Shown here one piece after another: positions 11,688-21,695 of a stretch of DNA of 64,000 nucleotides. A model generated the notes under the pieces. The model did no database searches. It was given only the letters and a program-made list of their open reading frames with translations, and was not told the DNA's origin. The DNA lies in assembly GCF_000002865.3 (NCBI RefSeq), contig NW_001865050.1, positions 266,098-330,097 of the forward strand. The letters are read 5' to 3'. The translations under genes and the position numbers were made by a program. The number at the start of each line of letters is the position of its first letter. The stretch's first letter is position 1. This stretch comes from Monosiga brevicollis MX1. Lineage: Eukaryota; Opisthokonta; Choanoflagellata; Craspedida; Salpingoecidae.

Positions 11688-12010
11688 ATGTCGAGCATGT
11701 CGGATAAGATGACCAAGATGGGCAACAACGTCGAGAATGCGTAAGTGTTGCCGTGACCCTGGTGGGCATGAGTCTAGTGGCGGTTCTTGAAAAATCGACT
11801 TTAGTGCCCCGACTCACGTCCCATGGCCCTGTGAATGGCACGGCTTTGTACAGCTTTACCTCAGACGAGAAGACCAAGGCCAAGAACAAAGCCGAGAACG
11901 CGGCCATCGACGCCAAGGGCGGCGCCAAGGAGGCCGGTGATGCCATGAAGGACAAGGCCAAGTCGGCTGAGCACGCCGCCAAGGAGGAGTACCACAAGGC
12001 TGCCAAGTAA
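11688..12010 (+). CDS. Small LEA-like / CsbD-like hydrophilic helical protein
   Basis: The start is a strong Kozak-type CCACCATG. Exons 11688-11740 and 11854-12010 join in frame to give 69 aa. The chosen acceptor (TTGTACAG) is the only nearby AG that keeps the frame. The product starts MSSMSDKMTKMGNNVENA and continues as an Ala/Lys/Glu/Asp-rich amphipathic helix (KNKAENAAIDAKGGAKEAGD then DKAKSAEHAAKEEYHKAAK). It has no Cys, no Trp and no membrane segment. Eleven-residue-like periodicity and composition resemble group 3 LEA or CsbD stress proteins, which protect other proteins during drying or stress. Family membership rests on composition and helix pattern, not a diagnostic motif. It sits tail to tail with the ACAD8 gene. 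Confidence 0.7.
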
Positions 12011-12425
12011 CTTTGTTACTTGCGGAGGAAACCCGAATGTTATCGCCTGTCCATGTAACGGCCCGTGGCTGTCACATTTTTTCTTGTCGCCAAGCGAACC
12101 ACTTTTGTGTTGAAGGCCGCGTGGCCTGAGACTTGTTCGTTGCCTGTCCCGTGGGACGGCCAGTGCACATTCAAGCGTACTTGATTAGCTGCCAGCTTTG
12201 TTCCAATTGACATCTTACTACATCCTATAATTTTGTATCTTGTCCGAAGCATGCGTTCCCAGCCGGCGTCGCAACCACGATTCTTTCTCTTATCACCAGC
12301 TTCAACCACCCCTTGATGTTTGACTTGCCTCCCAGCAAAGTGTGCCGGGTCACTGGAGGGCACAACAAAACAGAAGCGTCTGATCAAAAAGAGGATTTGT
12401 GTTGAATTGTCCATACACATGTCAC

Positions 12426-14537
12426 TTATGCCTGTGTCAGGAGCTCGCGGCTGATAATCATGCGCATAACCTCGTTGGTGCCCTCAAGGATTTGATGCAC
12501 ACGCAAGTCACGCAGGAACTGTTGGATCTGTTGGAGAAACGGCACCAAGCAGCAAGATGGACGCGTGAGTGGGTGTAACTCGGGCAGACCCACTACTCTT
12601 GCGATTCGATCTCAACATCACCTTGTAGTCTTTGAGGTAGCCGTAGCCACCGTGCAGTTGCAGGCAGCCGTTGACGATATCAAAGCACCGATCTGTCACC
12701 TCAAGCTTGGCCATGGCGCACAACGCGGGAGCCGCACTAAAACGTCACCAATCCAGAGGAAGGCCAAAGCAGCAACGTGGCGTAGATGTGTGAGTTGTGT
12801 GCGTTGAGCGTTGACCCAGACAACGCAGGGCAGTCCTGTGAGCGGTGATTGACTCGCACCTGCTCTTCGCATCCAGTTCACGGGCCGCGAGGCGGAGCAT
12901 CTGGCGGCTTGCCGTCAAGCCAGTCGCGTACTCGGCCAGGCGAAACTGCACGGCCTGGTTGTCGTTGATGGCACGACCAAACTGCTTACGATCACTTGTA
13001 TATTCGAGTGTACCCTCCAACGAGGCTTGAGCGCCGCCGAGACTGCAGGATGCGATGTTGATGCGTCCTACTCAAAGAGTCCAAACGTCCCATGTTGAGT
13101 TGCGCCGGATCCCACGACCGGGCCACCTGATCTACACGTGCCGAGGTGTCAATGTAACGATCACGACCATGCTGCAACATACCGCCGTTCAAACCCGCCA
13201 TGGCAATATTGAAGCCCTTGCCCTCACCACCCAGCATGTTGCTAGCTGGGACGCGAACGTCCTCCATGATGACCTGACGCGTTGGCTGCGAGTTCCAGCC
13301 CAACTACGCCGCCGGAATTGCGAGAGTGACACCGACAAGAGATTGAGAGAAAAGAGGAAAGGCATCACAAAGAACCAGACCCGCTGAGGCTTCTGGGACT
13401 TGGCAGCAACAGGCTTGCGTTCAAGTGCGACGGCGAGGGCGCCTCACCTTGCGTTCCTTTTGACCGTAACTGAGACCCGGCGTGTCCTTTTCAACGATGA
13501 AGCAAGAGATGCCCTTTGCTCCGGCGCTGCCCGTACGCGTCATGACCAGGTAGACATCTGATTCACCGCCACCACTGATGAAAGCCTTGGTGCCATTAAG
13601 CACAAATTCGTCACCTAAGAATAGACCGATGAGCATGCGCAGCGGCCCCAAGCGCACAAGCGCACAAGCGCACAAGCGTCTGGTCGGCAACGGCGAGCAG
13701 ACGGTGACGCACGTACCATCGCGCACGGCTGTGGTGCTGAGCGAGGCAGCATCACTCCCAGCCCCGGGCTCTGTCAAACAATACGAGGCAAAGAGCTGCA
13801 AAAAGGAACCAGTTGCGCGCACAAAGTCATTGAGCACGAGTAAGGACCTGGTAGCCAGGCAGATGGACAGTCGATGAGCGGCAGCCCGGTACGCACGTCC
13901 ATGGAGGCCAGGCGGGGAAGGTACTCGGCGCGCTGCGCCTCATTGCCATATGTGTCAACCATCCAGGCACACATGTTGTGAATGGAGAGGTAAGCGGTGG
14001 TGCTGACGCAGCCCGTGGAGAGCGCTTCAAAGATCAGCGAGGCGGCGAGTCGTGACAGTCCCGAACCCCCAAACTCCTCGCGGGCATAGATGGCACCATA
14101 ACCTAGACTGGCCAGCTCCCGCAGCACGTCGCGGGGAAACACTTCGTCGGCATCCCAGGCCTGCATGTGCGGGGCCATTTCCTCGCGAGCAAAGCTCAAG
14201 CAAGTATCATAAATGAAGCTTTCCTCCTCGTCCAGCCCAATCAGGCCTGATTCCACCAGCGCGTGGACAGCGTAGCGGTCGATGAGATGCCATGAGGTCG
14301 CAGCTTTGTCCAAATGAGCACAAACTTTTTACCTGTATTGGCTACGTGGCGACGGGCGCCCGCGATGAGCGGGGAGCTGCTGTGGGGCAGAAGGGGCAGA
14401 GCAGGTGAGTCAGGTCATTTTCTTCGCGCATCAGGAGGATGTCCAGTAAGGACTGGCGCGGCTTACCGTGCGCTATTGCGCAAAGCCGAATGCACTGCCG
14501 GGCGCAACGCCGAGGTCAATCCACGAGCAAGCAACAT
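12426..14537 (-). CDS. ACAD8: Isobutyryl-CoA dehydrogenase (ACAD8-type), mitochondrial
   Basis: Nine exons on the minus strand join in frame (438 aa): 14467-14537, 14333-14379, 13897-14303, 13717-13795, 13448-13614, 13183-13303, 12860-13067, 12622-12736, 12426-12527. The first exons encode an Arg-rich mitochondrial presequence ([20 protein letters not shown]). The body has the complete acyl-CoA dehydrogenase fold: [19 protein letters not shown], then [10 protein letters not shown], then [18 protein letters not shown] and [20 protein letters not shown], and the catalytic-loop region [20 protein letters not shown] at the C terminus. The last three stretches match the ACAD8 subfamily (valine catabolism, isobutyryl-CoA to methacrylyl-CoA, FAD-dependent, matrix) better than the SCAD or MCAD subfamilies. 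Length is normal for the family. An 8-bp tandem repeat (GCGCACAA, about 3 copies) lies in the intron near 13650-13680. Confidence 0.95.
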
Positions 14538-14639
14538 GATGGCGTCTCAGTGTCCAAGCGGGTTGTCAAGAGCTGACCAGGGAGGGCGCGCGCCCCCGAA
14601 ACGGCGGAAGAAATAACGTGAGTCACGTGCGCAACAAGC

Positions 14640-15300
14640 AGGAAAGGAGGCGTACTAGCCCGTCCAGACGAATATAGCACCACCACCATTACCCCATTCC
14701 AACCAACACCACCACCACGACCACCCAAGCCCTCAACAAACGAGAGGGAAGAGGGGCAGCCAGCCGCCGAGCGTACATACAAGAACCACACCACCCATCG
14801 GGGCTGCCAGTTGAACGAAAGAAGAACGCGCAGAGGCGTGCGCATAAGACACACACAGAGAGACAGAGAGGGCGCAATACTTGTTGTTGTTGTCGTAAAA
14901 AAAAAGAAAATAAAACACGAAAAGAGAGAGAGAGAGAGAGAGAGAGATGAATTGGTTTGGTCGGTTTGAGATAAAGAGCAAAGACATAAAGGAAAAGCAC
15001 AACTACCACATGTAAGAGAGAGAGAGAGAGAGAAAGACAAAGGAAAAGCACAACGAGAAGAAAAAGAAGAAAAAGCAGCAGAAAACGTCAGAGTTTTTGA
15101 GTTTGTAGTGTGCGAAACTTCAATGATGATGGGGTCGGTCTAGGGGGAGGGTGCTGATGGTTGATGTGAATGGAATGGCACGTCGAGATGAATAAGCCGT
15201 GTCAGCGCCTCATTGACACGGTGCCACACCGATTCGAAGCGCATGGCAAAAGATCCAAAGTCACTCATACTCGATTAGCAGCAAGCCAACCACAGGCTTG
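14640..15300. repeat. Repeat-rich intergenic block with dispersed repeat copy 2 (about 14930-15050, minus orientation)
   Basis: Purine-rich DNA with two (GA)n runs. Read on the minus strand it contains TACATGTGGTAGTTGTG, TTTTCCTTTATGTCTTTGC and GACCAAACCAATTCA followed by (TC)n, nearly identical to the copy at 4550-4680. The TTGTGCTTTTCCTTTGTCTTT piece is duplicated inside this copy. No gene is supported. Confidence 0.75.
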
Positions 15301-17211
15301 TCATGTCGCACTCGTCTTCAAAGAGGCGAGGAGTTGCGGGACGAGAGAGGCTAGATAGGCTCGGCGCGCTTCAGCGTGAAGGATGGCCGCCCAGCGGCCG
15401 GGGCTTGATGCTTGAGCTTCGCACAGATTATCGCCTGCTGAACCCCGCGCGGCCAAATCATCCTTCAGTATCATGTCCATGAGCTGGCCTGCAGGCATTG
15501 CACAAAGGTGTGTCGCCGGTGCTCCAGCGTTCTGCGTGCTGGACGTCGGAGGAGGTAATGCTGAAACAACGAGACGCCGATCGCGCGCATCGATGAGCGT
15601 CACCTCGGTGTATTGGGTGGCCACCGTGGCAAATAAGAGTTGCTGTAATGTGGGCGAACGCCATAGGGCCAAGACGTCAAACAGGTGCGCGCCCAGATGA
15701 AGCTCCGCCGATGCACAGCACTCAAGATGCAAAAAGTCCCACGTTCGGCACGCGGTCGTTGCCAACGGAGGGGTCGGTGTTACCAAGTCGCATCCCTGAG
15801 CATAGAAATCATCGCTGCGCGACCAAGCCGCGGCAACATCGGTGGCTCGCAACGCTTTGTGCCGCTCGAGCAGGGCTGGCCTCAAGGGATATGCACGGAC
15901 TAGATCAACCACCTAGCACCCCAGGGCAGAGCACAATGCATGACAAAAGGCCCGGGACATGAGAACTCACGTCTACAAGGCAGCAACCCACATGCGCGAG
16001 GTGTCGCCGTCACCGGGCCCGAGGCGTGCCACCCGGTCAAGACCGCACCTTCTGCACGGTGTGTCGTAAGCTCTTGCCCTGAAGGCGAAGCTTTCGGAAG
16101 AGCTGGTGCGCTTGGTTCACCGCTTGAGTGATGTCGTTGCCGCAAAGAGCCGCCAACGTGCAAAGCTGCACGGGGGACAGGTGCAGTTGCGCACACAACG
16201 TTTCGCCCTGCAAAAGGCGACACGAGTGGGGTGCTGCCCAGTCCAAGCTGGGCAAGGGCACGTACCTACAGCATGATCCAATACGTAGGCGATAACACGT
16301 GAAAACTGGAGCAGGCAATCGGGCTGCAAAGGCGGTGGTCAAACATTGGCGACATCAAAGCGCAGAGAACGCACGGCACGTGGCCAAAGATGATGAAATC
16401 AGTGTCCTTGCTCAAAACGGCCACCACGTCGGATCGCTCAAGGCACAGGCGCGCAATGACCACGTCAGCGTCCTCGACAGCAACCTCAACCGCCAGGTCT
16501 GCAAGAGGATATTGATGTACGGCTCTTAATCAAAGGCGCAGGCGGCCGCGGCATCCGTCAGGAGGGAGTGCCGGGATGATATCAAGAACAAGCAGACAAA
16601 CCTCGAGCACGGAGCGCCGACAGGACTGTCATTTCAGCACCATAAGGGAGCATGGACGGTACGTCCAGCTCGCCCAGATCCAGCTCGTCCTGGCAGGCGC
16701 TCAATTGCCGGGTGAGACGGTGCAGCAAGTTGGCCTCGTCGGCATCCCGCCGGCGCCAACACTCGGCTTTGTCGGGATAGGCGGTGGGGTCACGCGGCGC
16801 GTCCACTGCCCGCCCGATTGTGCACAAGACATTCAGTTCAGGTCGATGCAGCCAACACAAGGCAAGGAGGCAGTTGAACCAAAGGCTATCGTCTGGCGGC
16901 GAGGGTTTCGAGACTCAAGGGTGAACAAACTAACCGACAAAAACTGGTCGGAGCGGAACGGCTTGCAGTTTCTCAACACAATCCAAACAGGCGTCGACCA
17001 GCTCAGCAGATGCATCACGTGCCACGACACGGCGTATGGATAGCTCTGGTCGCACAAGCTCGCGAAAGACGTGGTGCAACAACGCTTTCAAATCCACAAC
17101 CACCACCGCCGATTCGTCCGGGCCCCTGGTCCCTGACAGCCGCCTCAGCGAGGTATATGCTCCCAAATGCGGCCGCCCATCCACAAAGCTTGCCAAACCC
17201 AGCACCCCCAT
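15301..17211 (-). CDS. ASTE1/FAM120-like protein with XPG/PIN nuclease fold
   Basis: Five exons join in frame (477 aa): 16935-17211, 16602-16805, 16375-16498, 16049-16265, 15301-15912. The ATG at 17211 was chosen because the family starts MGV-x-GL (here MGVLGLASFVDGRP); an upstream in-frame Met lacks support. Seen in order: N-terminal XPG region with VVVVDLKALLHH; the segment DAPRDPTAYPDKAECWRRR; the I-region DVVAVLSKDTDFIIFGH with the acidic residues of the PIN metal site (E-D-A-D, D-x-D); then HVPYVPLPSLDW and LCTLAALCGND; and a less conserved C-terminal half. ASTE1 proteins are single-strand DNA 3'-overhang nucleases in repair, while FAM120 relatives are RNA-binding and lack activity; which applies is not clear here. 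It is divergently arranged with the sulfatase gene, 211 bp apart. Confidence 0.85.
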
Positions 17212-17363
17212 CCTGATCCACAAGCCGCCAGGCCCCACCTCATATCAAACACCCCGCACAAGCACGCATCCGCCCCCTCTTTGATTGCCGCTTTCTCTCT
17301 GATGCCACCCGCCATAAATAGAATGGCTGCGATGATGCAATCGGTTGGCTGTTCCACAATTCG

Positions 17364-17365
<2 letters not shown>

Positions 17366-17401
<36 letters not shown>
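17366..17401 (+). repeat. (CA)n microsatellite in the shared ASTE1-like/sulfatase promoter
   Basis: About 18 CA units lie 22 bp before the sulfatase ATG, between the two divergent genes. Confidence 0.95.
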
Positions 17402-17403
<2 letters not shown>

Positions 17404-17422
17404 GTTCGCGCGTTGGAACATC

Positions 17423-20400
17423 ATGCGGCCAGTCGGACCATCGCTGCGGACCATCGCCGCCAGCCTGGTCCTGATGGCCTGCGCCATGTGCACCGTGAGC
17501 CGGGCGTCGGTGGAGCAGATGGATGACGGCCAGACCATACGCCCCAATGCAAGTTATTCCGTTTTCTTCGCCCTGGCTGCGCTCCTCTCGCTTGTCCTCC
17601 TCGGACATTCCTGATTCGCCTTGCGCGGGATGGCTGGCAGATTCTATTTTTGATGGCGGATCAGCTTCGCTGGGATGCCGTGGGCTATGCCGGTCAGAGT
17701 GGCATCCTGACGCCCAATATTGATGCACTCGCCCGGTCAGTGGCCACGATCCTGGACCGCCTGCCTCACTGCCCTTCCGTTACTTTTCTTTTGAGCTGAC
17801 TTGCTCTGATCAGCTCGGGGCTGGTTATGCAGCGCTCTTGGAGCTCGACACCAACATGCACACCCGCTCGAGCCGCCTTGTTAACAGGCCAATCACCCTG
17901 GAATCATGGCATGCTAGGCTATGGCAACGTGGCACCCCGGTCAGCTTACCCTGCCCACCCTCCTTTCCAGCCCCACCTGCGCTCACAACAAGCAGAGTCG
18001 GCTCATCGATTGCTCCGTTTTGCTCCTGCATGGATGTCTGTTGATGGAGGACAGCTATCCTGTCGAGTTTCCGCGCATCCTGGCTCAGGCTGGCTATCGG
18101 ACAGCCGCCATTGGCAAGGTAGACCCCTCCCACCCCGCCTCTGTATAGTTGTTGAAAGGTCCGACGGGCGAGCACACGAGCTGTCATTGCTCGCGGCAAG
18201 TGCGGAGGCACCCGCAACTAGCAATGACAACTGCATGGCGCTGATTCTTGCAGGACCACTTTGGTTGGAATAGCACGTCAAACGAGGGGATCGACCATGG
18301 CTACCAATCCACTCAGGTTCTCCCTTTGCGCCGTGGTTTTGCCCGAGCCCGAGAGACCAAGGGCCTCCGCTGGGCGAAAGCTTCATGGCACCCACCGTTG
18401 ATTCGCAGCTCTACGATGGCCTGGGCGACTGGGATTCGACCGCTCCGCACAACTGGTCTGGGGAATACGACGACTATGATCAGGCAAGTCTACCCTCGAC
18501 GCACGGTCAACATGCCTTTTTTTTTTTTTTTTTTTTCTTTTTTTCCTAACAACATGTAAAAAAAATCGGCAGTGGTTTCAGCAACAAATGCCTGGAAAAG
18601 ACCCACAGGCAACACTCGACTTTCTTGATGGTAATGGCTGGAACTCGTGGATTGGTCGGCCTTATGTGTACGCGGACGATCTGCACCCGACAGCTTGGGT
18701 TGGGCGCCAAGCCGTCTCGTTCCTGGAACAGAATAATGCCACGACGCCATTCTTCCTCAAAGTCTCTTTCCATCGGTATGGTTGCTGCACTGGTCTTGCT
18801 GAGTAGTGACTGAGTAAATCGTGTGTCTAAATCCCGGGCCCGCCCTGCCCTTCTGTGACGTGTAGACCCCACAGCCCGTACGATCCACCTGCCAGTTACC
18901 TGGCCAAGGTGACCCGTGACATGCTTCCCGCGTCGCGTACTGGAGGTAATTGGGATAGCGTGTACGTAGGATGAGAGGCCAACTGATTCGTTGGCAGCCA
19001 GGCTGCCCTTAATGCTTCTCTCACTTGCTACGCCCACCCGATTTTCGATCTGCAGCTTTCGAGGGACACCAGGCGATCCTCCGGGCTGCGGTGCCACCCC
19101 CGACGCTTGGTGTGGAGCTATGCCCGCCAATGAAACCTTGAACTCCCGACTTTGCTATTATGCCAACATCATGTTCATTGATGAGTATATTGGTCGTATC
19201 GTCGACACGCTCAAGCAAAAAAACCTCTTTAATCATACTTACATCATCTTCACCGGTAAGTGTGCTGGGCGCTGCTAAAAAAAGGCCCAGCCGTGGCCCG
19301 CGACCTTTGTTCCTGCAAACCTCACGCCCTTGCATTATGTCGGCCTTTGGCTCTTGCTGTTGCCGCCGCCCTTTTCTCCCGCTCTTGACACACACGGGTG
19401 TGTAAGAGCAGCAGATCACGGCGACGGTCAAGGTATGCATCCGAAAGCCACGACCACAACATTGCACACCTGTGAAGTCGCAGCCCCTGACACTCGCCGT
19501 GTCCTGTTGGGGGAGGGGGTTGCACAGGCGATCATTATCATTGGCGCAAGGGATACCCGTTTGAATTTAGCGCACATGTGCCCATGTTTCTTCGGTGGCC
19601 CGAAGTCGTCGACTCGGTGGTCAATATATCCCGAGGCACGGTTATTCCTCAGCTAATGTCCGAGCTGCGCGATGTAGCACACACAGCCTTTGACGTGGCC
19701 AATGCGACGCATCTGGTCCCAAGCGGTGAGGTTCCACGATGCTCAGTATGCCGCACCGTAAGCAAACGCTCACCCAACCTGTCGTGCCGTTTCTCAAGAC
19801 CACTTTCAACCCGAGGATGGAAAGTCCCTCTTATGCCTCCTGCAGGACCCAAGCGGCCGGGGTTGCACGTATAACCGTGCGTCATGGTTTTGGCCCGTAT
19901 CTAATTTCGCCCCGCTTTGAGCGACAAAGCCAACATTTTTTGACATGAACACCAAATGCCCGGCTCATCTAGTCAACCCGGGCCCGTGGCGCCGCTTTTT
20001 GGACCTTGAACACAGCACCGTTTACAATGAGACTGTACATTGGAATGCACTCACTGGTACGCCAGGGTTATGATCGTTTGCCACGCAAGCACCTGCAACG
20101 AGTGCTCACCTGCTCTGCATCATGAATGGCACGCAGATGGTGAAATGAAATATGTCTTTCGGGCTTTTTTCCCCGATGAGTTGTTGTTCAATTTGACAGC
20201 CGATCCCTGTACGAATCAGCATGACATGGTTTCCATGACAAGATGGCCCGGCTCTCTTGTACGCTCTCCGCTTGAAGGTCATGACTGCTCTGACTGACCC
20301 TGCCTGACCCTAATAGGGGAAATGAACAACTTGGCCGATGATGCCTCATATCACAAGGAGCTGATGCTCTGGCGAGAACGGCTCATTGAACAGTTTGAAC

Positions 20401-21306
20401 GCGAGGGGCGTGGCCCGGCCTTTGTTCAAAATCATACCTTGATGCAACGAACGCAGGTGGGACTCTGCCACGTCGACCCGATTGGTGTGCGTTTTTTACA
20501 AGTCTCACGTGCGCGAGGCGATCATTAGGGGATGACATACGGTCCCAACTATCCACAGGGTCCACCCATTGCGCCTGGTATGTTCCGTGTCAGCTCGGCC
20601 GAGCTGTCGAAGCCTTAACGGAGGGCCTCACCACCCCCGCTTTGCGGTGTCAGGCGACGAGATTGTCATGCAATCCAACGGGGCAAGCCATGATACCTGG
20701 CTCAACCATAGCTCGGGCCAAATTGAGTTGATGGCAACCAACGGCAGCGCCCTAGGTCTATGCTTTGCCAGCACAGACAGCCGGTAAGCTAGATGGAATC
20801 AATCTGGCCCGAAATCGCGATGCGACTTGTTCACAAGGATGGTGGGACTTGCAATCAGGAGCTTGGCTGCACAGAAATGCGACACTGGATCAGAACAGAT
20901 GTTCTGGATGCGACCGATACCGTCTGACCAAAATCAAACGTTCGCTCGATCCAACTTCCAAATGCTTCAACATGGCGCAGATTGCGTGACTGTTCTGGTG
21001 GGTTGCGGGCTTGAGTTTGATATTCCTTTTGCCATCACCTTGGGGCTGTTTGTCGACTTGGACCGACCCTGACTTTCGGCCTGGTGCGTGGGTGGCTAGG
21101 CCGGAAATTCAGCTGCTGGCGCAGCTGTAGGAATGCAGCCGTGTAATTTTGGCAACGCAACTGTGGCCACCTGGCAATCTTTCATCTATGGGGCGAGCGG
21201 GCGGATCTGTGCTGACGCGCTCAATAACATGTGCTTGACCGTGCAAGGCAGCTGGGCATTTCTGGACAAGAACCGGGACCCCCGAGAAGATCTTTCCAAG
21301 TATTGA
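17423..21306 (+). CDS. Secreted sulfatase with C-terminal beta-trefoil (R-type) lectin
   Basis: The gene starts with a signal peptide (ATG 17423, MRPVGPSLRTIAASLVLMAC) and has about 15 exons. First exons: 17423-17548, 17641-17735, then from 17818. Family landmarks in order: PN-ILFLMADQLRWDAVGY (metal Asp), TPTCTPARAALLTGQ (the CxPxR signature whose Cys becomes formylglycine), RTAAIGKDHFGW, FHRPHSPYDPP, the metal-binding FTADHGDGQGDHYHW, and RKGYPFEFSAHVP. These are the active-site elements of type I sulfatases, which remove sulfate from glycans or small esters. After the sulfatase fold (about 20570) three weak beta-trefoil repeats follow, with DTW...GQIE...LCF, EQMFWMRP and TWQSFIYGASGRIC, ending at TGA 21304-21306. 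Introns 17549-17640 and 18484-18572 use GC donors (GCAAGT). That the lectin belongs to the same gene rests on the continuous chain of splice sites; 3' exon borders are approximate. Confidence 0.85.
18517..18545 (+). repeat. poly-T tract in a sulfatase intron
   Basis: About 28 T with one C lie in the intron 18484-18572, upstream of its acceptor; it probably serves as the polypyrimidine tract. Confidence 0.9.
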
Positions 21307-21695
21307 GCTATTTTTTGACAAAACTGTAAATTGAAGTAAAAGTCCGCCTCTTCAATTGTAAGCCGCAAGGCGGCTATGTAGCGACCACCAGGGACGTGGC
21401 TCTTGACGGTGCAGCGCCAAGCGTGCTTCTGGCCAAGCCGGAAGACGCAGGGGAAAAAAACACGCAATAGCCAAAAACCAAGACACAAGACAAATGACCT
21501 GTGTGTAGCAGGCAGAGTGCTGCAACGACCAGGCAGAACAAGGGCACCAAACGAATAAATACAACACGAATTGGTTTTTGCCATTTCGCAAAGCACGATC
21601 AATGACGTGAGGTGCCAGGTGCAGAAGTAGACCCAACCAAAGTGACACTATGGACTGTCAAAGCGGGGATCCAAAACATTTCAACAATCTTAACA
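21307..21695. other. intergenic between convergent genes
   Basis: Contains the 3' ends of the sulfatase (+) and CAP-domain (-) genes. No exon is supported; open frames here lack any family feature. Confidence 0.4.

Noticed and set aside
13400-14313. Plus-strand frames overlapping ACAD8
   Set aside because: Antisense shadows of conserved ACAD8 exons.
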